A stretch of 64,000 nt of DNA from Actinomadura sp. NBRC 104425 (GTDB taxonomy: Bacteria > Actinomycetota > Actinomycetes > Streptosporangiales > Streptosporangiaceae). Made by a program: the position numbers and the translations under genes. This document shows, piece by piece, positions 11,643-20,156 of this stretch. Each line of letters starts with the position of its first letter. Within the stretch, counting starts at the first letter, position 1. The stretch lies in assembly GCF_030269545.1 (NCBI RefSeq), contig NZ_BSTN01000001.1:327204-391203 (forward strand), written 5' to 3'. The notes under the pieces are model-generated. The model was not told where the DNA came from. It was given only the letters and a program-made list of their open reading frames with translations, and did not search any database.

Positions 11643-12433
11643 CGGCGCACCCCCGTCTCCGCCGGCTGCGCGGCGGCCGCCGGGGCGTCCAGCCCGGCGA
11701 CCTCGCGGAACCACTTGACGGAGGCGGCCAGCAGGAACAGCGCGTTTCCGGCGAACAGCAGCGTGTAGACGGGCAGGAACACGTCGGTGAAGCCGAGCAG
11801 CAGGAACGCCACGCACAGCACCCCGTAGTCGGTGGGGATCACCAGCAGCGACCGCAGCGTCGACGGCGCCGCCGGGGCGGGCGCCGGGCCGGTGCGGCGG
11901 GCCCGCGCCAGCAGGTCCTTGAGGATCATCCCGAAGAACATCACCGCGGCCACGATGGTGAACCCGAGCGGGACCAGCAGGTAGGCGTCGCGGTCCAGGT
12001 CGTAGAACCGGTACCAGGACACCAGCACGGCCGAGTGCAGCGCGGAGATCTTCGCCGCGTCCACCATGTGGTCCAGGTACTCGCCGGACGCCGAGCCGCC
12101 GCCGCGCAGCCGGGCCAGCTGGCCGTCGGCGGAGTCGAAGGCGTAGCCGACCACCAGCGCCAGGCACACCGCCGCGCCCAGCCACGGCGCCGGATCGACC
12201 AGCGCGATCAGCGCGATGCCGGTGAAGGTGAAGCAGGCGCTGATCGCGGTGACCTGGTTGGGCGTCAGGCCGGCCACGTACGAGGCGGCGGCCAGCACGC
12301 GGCCCAGCTTGCGGTTGACGAACCGGGAGTAGGCCGGGGCGCCCTTGGCGCTCTTCTGCGCGGACGCCAGCCGGGTCAGCGCCGCGCGGAAACCGGCGGG
12401 CGCGGCGGCGTCCGAAGCGGTCGGCGCGCTCAC
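11639..12433 (-). CDS. CDP-alcohol phosphatidyltransferase family membrane protein
   Basis: A 264-aa integral membrane enzyme that transfers a phospho-alcohol from its CDP form to an acceptor alcohol. The full family signature D-x2-DG-x2-AR-x8-G-x3-D-x3-D is present at residues 100-125 (DSADGQLAR ... GEYLDHMVD). About six membrane segments follow. The gene overlaps by 4 bases (GTGA) with a cytidylyltransferase gene on each side, so all three should be co-translated; presumably one or both neighbours make the CDP-substrate. The acceptor may be a lipid or the glycopolymer. Start GTG 12433. Confidence 0.85.
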   Translation of the reverse strand: MSAPTASDAAAPAGFRAALTRLASAQKSAKGAPAYSRFVNRKLGRVLAAASYVAGLTPNQVTAISACFTFTGIALIALVDPAPWLGAAVCLALVVGYAFDSADGQLARLRGGGSASGEYLDHMVDAAKISALHSAVLVSWYRFYDLDRDAYLLVPLGFTIVAAVMFFGMILKDLLARARRTGPAPAPAAPSTLRSLLVIPTDYGVLCVAFLLLGFTDVFLPVYTLLFAGNALFLLAASVKWFREVAGLDAPAAAAQPAETGVRR

Positions 12434-12897
12434 GCGACCGACGTCCTCGGTGCGGCGCCGACGCCGCCGGCGCGGGACATGCGGATGTGTTCGCGCAGGA
12501 CGGGGCTGCGGGTCTCGGCCACGTCGGTGAACGACACCACGCGCACGCCCGTGCCCGCCAGCTCGCGTTCGGCCGCCGCGGCGGCGCCGGCGGCGTCGTG
12601 CGGGGACGCGTCCGCGCCGGCGAACACCACGCCGAAGCCGACCGCGTCGAAGGCGGGCCGCAGCGCCGCCTGCTCCAGCGGCACGACGTCGTGGACGCCG
12701 CGCACATTGCCGACGATCTCCATGCGCTCCAGCTGCGGCACCACCGGCCGCGTGCCGTGCACCCGTTCGGCCAGCTCGTCGGACCACACGCCGACGACGA
12801 GCCGGTCGCACAGCCGGGCCGAACGTCGCAGGACGTCCAGGTGACCGACATGGAAGAGGTCGAAGACCCCCGGCGCGAAGCCGATCACCCCGTGCAT
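12430..12897 (-). CDS. TagD-like nucleotidyl(cytidylyl)transferase, copy 2
   Basis: A 155-aa cytidylyltransferase-like protein, divergent from copy 1. HxGH lies in GVFDLFHVGHLDVL, followed by VWSDELAERVHGTRPVVPQLERM. Its later part is looser than copy 1 (FAGADASPHDAAG in place of the FKGDDW-type motif), so a different alcohol or partial loss of activity is possible. Its TGA overlaps the GTG of the phosphotransferase gene. Starts with ATG after a run of C/T-rich sequence; 132 bases separate it from the flippase gene. Confidence 0.78.
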   Translation of the reverse strand: MHGVIGFAPGVFDLFHVGHLDVLRRSARLCDRLVVGVWSDELAERVHGTRPVVPQLERMEIVGNVRGVHDVVPLEQAALRPAFDAVGFGVVFAGADASPHDAAGAAAAAERELAGTGVRVVSFTDVAETRSPVLREHIRMSRAGGVGAAPRTSVA

Positions 12898-13029
12898 GCA
12901 GCCCCCTTGCCCCTGTATACGGGCCTACGTGTACGTCCGTCCTGGGAGAACAGCCGTACGCTAGCAGCCCTTCGCCCGAGCGTTGTCGCAGTTCTGCCTA
13001 TTGGTTCCATGGCGTTCATCTGGTGTCCA

Positions 13030-14343
13030 TCAGGTTCTGCTGAGGTCCGCGGTGTGGTCCTCCGACGCGGGCGGCCCGGCCGGTGCGGCGCCGGCGGGCG
13101 GGTCGCCGCGGCGCAGCATCCGCCACAGCAGCGCGGCCGACACCAGGCCCCCGGCGCCGAGGCAGAACGGGGCGATGGACGCCGCCTGCCCGTCCACGGC
13201 CAGCAGCACCGCCAGGATCAGCAGCCCGACCAGGCTCTCCACGCCGCGGATGGCGAACACCGTCCGGGACCGCTTGCGGGCGGTGGCCAGGCTCGACAGC
13301 GGCAGCGTGCAGGCGAAGCACACCGCGTACACGCCCCAGCCGACCGCGGCCAGGCCGTCGACGTCGAACGAGCCGCCGGTCACCACCGGGCCCAGCCAGC
13401 CCGCCAGCAGGATCCCGGCCAGGCTCATCACCAGCGCGATCCCCGCCATCAGCGTGCACGCCCGCACCGCCTGCCGGGCCCGCATGGGGCGTCCCTCGCG
13501 TTCGGCCTTGGCGAAGTCGCCCAGCAGGAACCAGCCCGCGCCGTTGACGAACGTCAGCGCCGGGGCCAGCAGCAGCCGGGCCGCCTCCACCGACGCCAGC
13601 GCGGCCGTGGACGCGAATCCGGCGATCATGAGCCGGGCGGTCAGCAGCGCGGTCGGCCGGATGCCCGCCTGGATCGACCGCCACCACGCGAACGCGGCGA
13701 TCTCGCGGAACGCGGTGCCGCGCAGCGGCACCCGGGCGTACTCCTCGCGCGGCAGCCGCAGCCAGGCCAGCAGGATCGAGGCGGTGCAGCCCACGCACAT
13801 CGCGCCGAGCAGCAGCTCCAGCGACGCCCCGCCCGCCAGCGTCTGCCAGCCGCCCAGCACGCCCAGCGTGACGAGCAGGTAGCTGCAGTCGTTCAGCGCC
13901 AGGCGCCAGAACTCCATCCGCGCGGTGAAGATCCGGCGGCCGGTCTCGTTCAGCAGCCACAGCGCGACCAGCAGCGCGAACAGCGCCGTGCCCGCCGCGC
14001 CCGCCAGGTCCATCGCCAGCGAGATGACCGCGCCGACGAACGCGCCCGCCGTCACGGTGCCCGCCACCGACAGCAGCAGCGCACCGCGCACCCGCGGGTC
14101 GAACCGGTCGTAGACGGTCAGGGTGTCGCCCACCCACGCCGTCTGCACCGCGGTGATCATGACGAGGACGGCGACGAACAGCGCGTACGCGCCGTAGCCG
14201 TCGGCGCCCAGGGCGCGGGCGGCCAGCGCCTGCACGACCAGGCTGCCGCCCGCGGTGACGAACTGGACCGTGACCGCGCCTCCCGCGGACGACAGCAGCC
14301 GCCCGAGCTTGCGCGCGATCCGGCCTTTCGAGCCCCCGCTCAC
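13030..14343 (-). CDS. oligosaccharide/lipid flippase-like membrane protein (Wzx/MVF type)
   Basis: A 437-aa protein with about 12 predicted membrane helices and few charged residues inside them, resembling polysaccharide biosynthesis flippases (Wzx). It begins with a short basic cytosolic segment (KGRIARKLGRLL) and a first helix with AARALGADGYGAYALF, a pattern common in this family. It likely moves undecaprenyl-linked repeat units across the membrane. GTG 14343 overlaps the upstream Wzz-like gene stop by 4 bases. The tail (about 410-437) is Pro/Ala-rich and soluble. Confidence 0.78.
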   Translation of the reverse strand: MSGGSKGRIARKLGRLLSSAGGAVTVQFVTAGGSLVVQALAARALGADGYGAYALFVAVLVMITAVQTAWVGDTLTVYDRFDPRVRGALLLSVAGTVTAGAFVGAVISLAMDLAGAAGTALFALLVALWLLNETGRRIFTARMEFWRLALNDCSYLLVTLGVLGGWQTLAGGASLELLLGAMCVGCTASILLAWLRLPREEYARVPLRGTAFREIAAFAWWRSIQAGIRPTALLTARLMIAGFASTAALASVEAARLLLAPALTFVNGAGWFLLGDFAKAEREGRPMRARQAVRACTLMAGIALVMSLAGILLAGWLGPVVTGGSFDVDGLAAVGWGVYAVCFACTLPLSSLATARKRSRTVFAIRGVESLVGLLILAVLLAVDGQAASIAPFCLGAGGLVSAALLWRMLRRGDPPAGAAPAGPPASEDHTADLSRT

Positions 14344-15656
14344 CTGTCGAGGTCGTAACGCATCAGGGTGGACTCGTTCTTGCGCGGCCGGGCGTCCTTG
14401 GCCAGGTCGTCCAGGGAGAACTTGTCCTCGGCGGTGCGGCTCGGGTCGCCGTCGCCGGGCTTGCTCCGGGAGGACGACGCCGACGGCGCGGACGCCCCGT
14501 TGCGCGACATGCGGCCGCCGGCGGGGGACGCGTCACGCGGCGAGGGGCGGCCGGCGTCCGAGCCGGGGGCGCCGTGCCGGCTCGGACGCGCCGGACGGCG
14601 GCCGTCGCTGCGGCCGCCCACCGGCCGTCCGTTGCGCGAGCCGTTCAGCTCGCTGCGGCCGTTCTGGGCAAGCGGCGGCACCGGGCCCTTGGGCGCATCG
14701 GCCGTCCACGGCGGGCCGGACCGTTCGGCCGCGGGGTCGGCCGGGGCGGACCGGCCGCGGTGCGGACGCGACGGCTCGGGCGCGGCGGGCGGCGCGGCCG
14801 CCTGCTCGCCGGGATCGGGCGGCGCCCCCGCCGCGACGGCCTGCACGCGCCGCCGGGAGTTCGGCGAGGCGGCCCGCAGGAACGACACCACGCACGCCGC
14901 GATCAGGCCGACGGCGAGGCCGATGGCGGCGTTGCGCGGCAGCTTGCTCGGCTCGGACGCGTTGGGGTCGGCGGTGTCGACGAACTGCACGCCGTCGTTG
15001 GTGTTGGCGCGGGCCGACAGCACGCCGCTCTCGTCGGACTGCAGCTTGGTCAGCCGGTTGGCCAGCAGCCGGTAGTTGCGGCTGCCGACGGTCGTGGCCT
15101 CCATCTGCTGGGTGACCTGCTGCTGGGTCTGCTGGATGGTCTTCAGCTGCTCGTCGAGCTTGGCGATGTTGGTGGAGACGGTCACCTGCTGGTAGGCGGC
15201 CACCACCGCGTTGGCGATCATCGCCGCCTCGCGCATGTCCGACCCCTTGGCCTCGACCAGCACCACGCCGCCGTCGGCCTTGCTGGAGGTGGACACCCGG
15301 CCGCGCAGCTGCGCGCTGGTCATGGCCGGGCCGCCCTTGCTCTTGATGATCTCGGTCGCCTTGGTCAGCACGGGCGTGGACCCGGCGAACGCGGCGCGCT
15401 GGGCGGTGTAGGTGGCGAAGCCCTGCCCCGAGACCACGCCCATGCGCAGCACGTTGTTCTTGTTGGTGGGGTCGGTGACCGCGAAGCGGGCGGTGGCCGT
15501 GGCGCCGCTCAGCAGCAGCAGCGTGACCGCCGACGAGAGCAGCACGGACGCGAGCACGATGATGAGCGACATCGTCCGGTAGCGCCACACCGCCTCGACG
15601 AGACTGATCTCCGGCGTGGGCGGGACGGAGGCCGGAACGGGAGTCTGTGCTGTCAT
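14340..15656 (-). CDS. Wzz-like chain-length/tyrosine-kinase-modulator protein with long cytoplasmic tail
   Basis: A 438-aa two-span membrane protein. Helix 1 is around residues 29-52 and helix 2 around 242-262; the extracytoplasmic region between them contains a Gln-rich coiled coil (about 165-190), the Wzz/YveK architecture that controls chain length. No kinase domain follows. Instead, residues 265-438 form a disordered, Pro/Arg/Ser-rich tail ending KNESTLMRYDLDR. ATG 15656 overlaps the stop of the upstream GT4 gene. Confidence 0.75.
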   Translation of the reverse strand: MTAQTPVPASVPPTPEISLVEAVWRYRTMSLIIVLASVLLSSAVTLLLLSGATATARFAVTDPTNKNNVLRMGVVSGQGFATYTAQRAAFAGSTPVLTKATEIIKSKGGPAMTSAQLRGRVSTSSKADGGVVLVEAKGSDMREAAMIANAVVAAYQQVTVSTNIAKLDEQLKTIQQTQQQVTQQMEATTVGSRNYRLLANRLTKLQSDESGVLSARANTNDGVQFVDTADPNASEPSKLPRNAAIGLAVGLIAACVVSFLRAASPNSRRRVQAVAAGAPPDPGEQAAAPPAAPEPSRPHRGRSAPADPAAERSGPPWTADAPKGPVPPLAQNGRSELNGSRNGRPVGGRSDGRRPARPSRHGAPGSDAGRPSPRDASPAGGRMSRNGASAPSASSSRSKPGDGDPSRTAEDKFSLDDLAKDARPRKNESTLMRYDLDR

Positions 15657-16894
15657 CGGCTGCTCTGTGTCCTCGTGGGAACGGATGTGGAGACGTCTGA
15701 CGTGGGTTCTGAAGTGGATGCCGGCGCGGATGCGGGGGCGGACGCCGGCGCGGCGGCGGATCCGGGCGAGACCAGGGCGCGCACGGCTGCGCGCAGCTCG
15801 CGATGGTAGCGCTCCTCGCCGAAGCGGTGGGCCGCATCGGCGCGGGCCCGCTTGGCCATGGCCAGGGCGCCGTCCCAGTCGTCCAGCAGGCGGGCGATGC
15901 CGTCGGCGAGGGCCTGCGGATCGTCGGGGGGCACCAGCACGCCGTTGTCGCCGTCGCTGACGATCTCAACCAGCCCCTGGGTGGCGCTGGCCACCAGGGG
16001 CCGCCCGGCCAGCATCGCCTCGACCGCGACGTTGCCGAACGGCTCGACCCGGGACGGCACGACCGCGACGTCGGCGGCGGCGAACGAGTCCCACACCGAG
16101 GGCCGGAAACCGGCGAACTCCACCGTCCCGTCGTCGCCGGCCAGGGCCCGCAGCTCCTCTTCGAACCATTCGTAGCCGGGGAAGACGTTGCCGACCAGGG
16201 TCAGCGTCACATCGCGGCCCCGTTCGCGCAGCAGCCGCACGGCGCGCACCGCCACGTCCGAGCCCTTGCGCGGCGACAGCCGTCCGACCAGCGTCACCCG
16301 CACCGGCCCGTCCAGGACGGGGCGCGGCTCGGTGACCTCGGCCGGGTCGGGCTCGGCCACCCCGTTGTAGATGATGCGGGCCCGGCGGCCGACCTGCCCG
16401 AGCGCCGCCGCGCTCGCCCGGCTGTTGACGACCACCGACCGGGCCAGCCGCAACGGCATCGCCAGCGCCGCGCGCACCGGGCGGGGCACGTTCTCCTCGG
16501 CCTCGTGCACGTGGCACAGCGCCGGGACGCGGGCGAGCCGGGCCGCCGCCAGCCACAGCGGGATGGTGACGGTGTTGACGTACAGGGCGGCAACGCGTTC
16601 GCGGCGCAGCAGCCGCACGGCGCGCGGCAGCGCCCGCACCGACGCGGCCGCCAGCCGCAGCACGCCGGTCGGCGACATGTACGCCTTGCGCAGCACGGGC
16701 ACAGGCAGCACCACGACCTCGGCTCCCGCCTCCCGCAGCGGCTCCGACAGCGGCCCGTCGGCGGGCAGGGTCACCACCACGCGGTGTTCGGCCGCCAGCG
16801 CCCGGACCGACTCGACGAGCATGCGGTCCGAACCGTAGAGATCGGGCGACGGGTGCGCCAGCACCACAACGGATCTCTCGTCACCCTCGTCCAC
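15653..16894 (-). CDS. GT4-family glycosyltransferase
   Basis: A 413-aa GT-B glycosyltransferase. The N-terminal domain has a SPDLYGSDRML loop (acceptor side); the C-terminal domain has VTLVGRLSPRKGSDVAVRA (sugar-nucleotide phosphate contact) and the E-x7-E motif in EPFGNVAVEAMLAGRPLV. It should add a sugar from an NDP donor to the lipid-linked repeat unit. GTG 16894 is preceded by a strong GGAGGGGG ribosome site. First gene of the minus-strand operon running to 11214. The Ala/Ser/Thr-rich tail after about residue 375 is probably disordered. Confidence 0.85.
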   Translation of the reverse strand: MDEGDERSVVVLAHPSPDLYGSDRMLVESVRALAAEHRVVVTLPADGPLSEPLREAGAEVVVLPVPVLRKAYMSPTGVLRLAAASVRALPRAVRLLRRERVAALYVNTVTIPLWLAAARLARVPALCHVHEAEENVPRPVRAALAMPLRLARSVVVNSRASAAALGQVGRRARIIYNGVAEPDPAEVTEPRPVLDGPVRVTLVGRLSPRKGSDVAVRAVRLLRERGRDVTLTLVGNVFPGYEWFEEELRALAGDDGTVEFAGFRPSVWDSFAAADVAVVPSRVEPFGNVAVEAMLAGRPLVASATQGLVEIVSDGDNGVLVPPDDPQALADGIARLLDDWDGALAMAKRARADAAHRFGEERYHRELRAAVRALVSPGSAAAPASAPASAPASTSEPTSDVSTSVPTRTQSSR

Positions 16895-17079
16895 GGCCCC
16901 CTCCTTCCGGCGCCGGCGAACCCGGCGACCGCTGTCGCGCCACCCTCAGATTAACCGGGCTTTACTTACAGGACGCGCGAGATGTCCACTCGCCTTACGC
17001 TGGCCTGATCAGACCTTGCGGTTCTACGACCGCGGCTGGATCCCGGTTCAACAAGGTAATGCTCAGGCAGGGGGTCAAG

Positions 17080-18222
17080 GTGCGCATCGCCATGGTGGGG
17101 ACTCGCGGAGTTCCGGCGCGCTACGGCGGCTTCGAGACGGCGGTGGAGGAGATCGGGCGCCGCTTGGCCGCGTCCGGCCACCAGGTGACGGTGTACTGCC
17201 GGGGGGAACGGCATCCCGAGCGCGAGTACCTGGGCATGCGGCTGGTGCACCTGCCCGCGGTGCGCGCCAAGGTCGCCGAGACGCTCAGCCACACGGCGCT
17301 GTCGGTGCTGCACGCGTCCGGCCGGCGGATCGCACGCCGCGGCCCCGACGTGGCGCTGGTGTTCAACGCCGCCAACGCGCCGATGCTGCCGATGCTGCGG
17401 GCGCTGCGCATCCCGGTGGCCACGCACGTCGACGGGCTGGAGTGGAAGCGCACCAAGTGGAGCGGCGCGGGGCAGCGCTACTACCGCACCGCCGAGAGCC
17501 TGGCGGTGCGCTGGTCGGACGCGCTCATCGCCGACGCCCGCGGCATCGAGGACTACTACCGGGAGCGCTTCGGCGCCTCGTCGGTGTTCATCCCGTACGG
17601 CGCGCCGATCCTCACCGAGCCCGACAACGCCAAGCTGGCCGAGGCGGGGTACGAGCCGGGCCGGTACCACCTGGTCGTGGCGCGGTTCGAGCCGGAGAAC
17701 CACGTGCACCTGGCCGTCGAGGGCTACCGGCTCAGCAAGGCCGAGCACCCCCTGGTGGTGGTGGGGTCGGCGCCGTACTCCGACGCCTACACCGCGCGGG
17801 TGAAGGAGCTGGCCGGGGACGACCCCCGCATCACGTTCCTCGGCGGCGTCTGGGACCAGGACCTCCTCGACGCCCTGTACGCGGGCGCGCTGACCTACAT
17901 CCACGGGCACTCGGTGGGCGGCACCAACCCGTCGCTGCTGCGGGCGATGGGCGCCGGCGCCTCGGTGGTGGCGTTCGACGTCAACTTCAACCGCGAGGTG
18001 CTGGGCGAGGAGGCCGGCCGGTTCTTCACCGGCCCGCAGGACCTGGCGGCCGAGATCGAGGCCGCCGAGAACGACCCGGGCGCGGCCGCCGACCGGGGCG
18101 CGGCGGCGCGCAAGCGGGCCGCGGAGAACTACGTGTGGGACGACGTGGCCGCCGCGTACGAGCGGCTCTGCGAGGACCTGCTCGCCCGCCGGCTGACCCG
18201 CAAGACGATCCGCGCCAGGTGA
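17080..18222 (+). CDS. DUF1972/GT4-family glycosyltransferase, rhamnosyltransferase-like
   Basis: A 380-aa glycosyltransferase whose N-terminus, RIAMVGTRGVPARYGGFET, is the hallmark of the DUF1972 group that includes rhamnosyltransferases of exopolysaccharide clusters. The C-terminal half has YIHGHSVGGTNPSLLRAMG, the GT4 donor-site region. GTG 17080 is chosen over ATG 17059 because it matches the family start and sits six bases after AGGGGG. It is divergent from the preceding operon, with under 200 bases of shared upstream DNA. Donor dTDP-rhamnose is plausible given rmlABCD nearby, but not shown. Confidence 0.85.
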   Translation: MRIAMVGTRGVPARYGGFETAVEEIGRRLAASGHQVTVYCRGERHPEREYLGMRLVHLPAVRAKVAETLSHTALSVLHASGRRIARRGPDVALVFNAANAPMLPMLRALRIPVATHVDGLEWKRTKWSGAGQRYYRTAESLAVRWSDALIADARGIEDYYRERFGASSVFIPYGAPILTEPDNAKLAEAGYEPGRYHLVVARFEPENHVHLAVEGYRLSKAEHPLVVVGSAPYSDAYTARVKELAGDDPRITFLGGVWDQDLLDALYAGALTYIHGHSVGGTNPSLLRAMGAGASVVAFDVNFNREVLGEEAGRFFTGPQDLAAEIEAAENDPGAAADRGAAARKRAAENYVWDDVAAAYERLCEDLLARRLTRKTIRAR

Positions 18223-18272
18223 TCCGCCGCTACCGCTACCGGTCTCCTGAGCGGCCGGCGGCGGTCACGCGG

Positions 18273-18313
18273 ACGGGCCGCGCGCCGAGGGGCGACCCCG
18301 GTGCGCGGCCCGT
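18273..18313. terminator. bidirectional hairpin between convergent genes
   Basis: An 11-bp perfect stem, ACGGGCCGCGC (18273-18283) and GCGCGGCCCGT (18303-18313), encloses a small GGGG/CCCC hairpin. It lies between the converging GT4 and secreted-protein genes and could end both transcripts. Confidence 0.55.
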
Positions 18314-18359
18314 CGCCGTTCACACGATTTCCGTGGCGCGGCCCGTCAGGCGGTGCGCG

Positions 18360-19988
18360 TCACCTGGTCACCGCGTTGGACGCGGCGCTGGTCACGGTGT
18401 TGCCGAGCGGGTCCTTCACGCGGATCTTGTAGGTGTGCTTGCCCTTCGGCGCCTTGGTGTCGGTGAAGGACAGGGAGGGCTTGCTCCAGAACGTGGACGC
18501 CTTGGTCACCGTGCCGATGGGGGTGGTGCCGTTGTCGCGCAGCACCTCGTAGGTGAGGTTGTTGTTGTCCATGTCCCAGGTGGCCTTCCAGGACACCTTG
18601 ATGCCGCTCAGGCCCGCGGCGGCCTTGGGCGCGGCGAGGTCGGACTTGACCGGGCCGGACTTGTTGGGCGCCTTGGCCTTGACCGCGAACCGCACGAGGC
18701 CCTGCTGCGCGACGCCGTTGACGCGGGGGAACTCACCGCCCATGGCGACGTACTCGGAGTTGCCCGTCACCGCCCACGCGGCCTGCGACTGGCCGGTGAA
18801 CGTCCCCGCCGTCAGCGTCGGGAACCAGTGCAGCAGGCTCGGCACAGGCTGCCTGCGGTAGTTGCTGTTGGAGCCGGGGGCCGCCTGGTCCTTGCCGGTG
18901 GCGTAGGTCGTCTCGGCCAGGGCGCGGTGCCACGTCGCCGGGGTCGTCTCGGGGAACGCCCCCAGGGACGAGCAGTCGTGCGCGTGCGACACGCTGTAGA
19001 GCGACTTGCCCTGGACGAACACGCCGTAGGTGGCGCCGTAGCAGTTGTCCAGCCACACCAGCTCGCCGTTGGACGCCTTGGCGGCGAACCGGCCGTCGAA
19101 CCAGTGCAGCCCCTCGCCGTTGGCCGAGCCGTACACGGTGTCGCCCGACACGTACAGGTCGGTGACGTAGGAGTACCGGCTGCCCTGGCGCGTGGGGATG
19201 GGACGGCTCGTCCAGGTGGCGGACGCGCCCGTGGTGGTGTTGACCGCGCCGATGCCGACCTTGGTCGCGCCGTTGAGCTTCTGGAAGCGGCCGCCGATGA
19301 TGACGCGGTTGCTGCCCGCCATGGCCATGGCGAACACCTCGTCGTCGTCGGCGGTGGGCTTCCAGGCGTCCACCAGCGAGCCGTCCGAGGCCTTCACCGC
19401 CGCCAGGCGCGTGCGGGACTTGCCGTTGACGTTGAAGAAGTTGCCGCCGAAGTAGACGGTCGAGTTGGTCGCGGCGATCCCGCGGACCTTGTTGGACACC
19501 TTGGGCGCGAAGTTGGAGACCAGCTTGCCGGTGGCGGTGTCGAAGGCCGCCAGCCGCGACCGCGGCTGCCCGTCCACCGTGGTGAACTCGCCGCCCACGT
19601 AGACGCGCTTGCCGTCGGGGGAGCGGGTGATCCGCAGGCCCTGGCCGTTGAGCGAGTGCTTGAAGGAGGTGACCAGGTTCCCGGTGCGGATGTCGAAGGC
19701 CAGGATGTTCTGCGCGCTGACCTCCTTGCTGCTGCCGGCGGCGGTGCCCGGCGGGCGCGCCTTGGTGAACTTCCCGGTCGCGTAGACGGTGTTGCCGACC
19801 GTCGTCATGCTCCACACGACGCCGTTGACCTGCCAGGTGGGCAGCGGGTCCACGCTGACGGTGGCCGGTGTTCCCGAGGGCGGCGCGGTGTCGGCCGCCG
19901 CGGGCACGGCGGAGGCGCCGAGCAGGACGGTCGAGGCCGCGGCTGCAGTGGCGGCGACGCGACGACGTCGAAGCGAAGGACTTGTCAC
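18360..19988 (-). CDS. secreted beta-propeller-like protein with fibronectin-type C-terminus
   Basis: A 542-aa exported protein: signal peptide with RRRR and hydrophobic core (1-33, likely cleaved near AAADTA), then repeated blade-like units (YVGGEFTTVDGQPRSRLAAFD, VYFGGNFFNVNGKSRTRLAAV, VIIGGRFQKLNGATKVGIGAV) filling about 50-440, then a fibronectin-III-like domain (about 455-542). A conserved CYGATYG and HDCSS may form a disulfide. It is a close paralogue of the N-terminal half of the next gene upstream. Function unknown; surface binding is suggested by the fold. GTG 19988 follows AAGGGA. Confidence 0.75.
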   Translation of the reverse strand: MTSPSLRRRRVAATAAAASTVLLGASAVPAAADTAPPSGTPATVSVDPLPTWQVNGVVWSMTTVGNTVYATGKFTKARPPGTAAGSSKEVSAQNILAFDIRTGNLVTSFKHSLNGQGLRITRSPDGKRVYVGGEFTTVDGQPRSRLAAFDTATGKLVSNFAPKVSNKVRGIAATNSTVYFGGNFFNVNGKSRTRLAAVKASDGSLVDAWKPTADDDEVFAMAMAGSNRVIIGGRFQKLNGATKVGIGAVNTTTGASATWTSRPIPTRQGSRYSYVTDLYVSGDTVYGSANGEGLHWFDGRFAAKASNGELVWLDNCYGATYGVFVQGKSLYSVSHAHDCSSLGAFPETTPATWHRALAETTYATGKDQAAPGSNSNYRRQPVPSLLHWFPTLTAGTFTGQSQAAWAVTGNSEYVAMGGEFPRVNGVAQQGLVRFAVKAKAPNKSGPVKSDLAAPKAAAGLSGIKVSWKATWDMDNNNLTYEVLRDNGTTPIGTVTKASTFWSKPSLSFTDTKAPKGKHTYKIRVKDPLGNTVTSAASNAVTR

Positions 19989-20156
19989 GAGTCAGATCCC
20001 TTGCCGAATGGCCGCTGTGACCCCTGCGGTCACTTCGATCCGCAGATCGTAGTGCGGTCCCGCAGGGGACACGGCGGCATCGTATGAATTTGTCAACTTC
20101 TCCGGAGGAGACGCGCCGAAATGACGATCTGTCGGACGGCCGTACTCACTCCGCGC

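Noticed and set aside
16895..17079. Divergent promoter between the two GT4 genes
   Set aside because: It must exist, but I could not pick a credible -35/-10 pair, so no feature is called.
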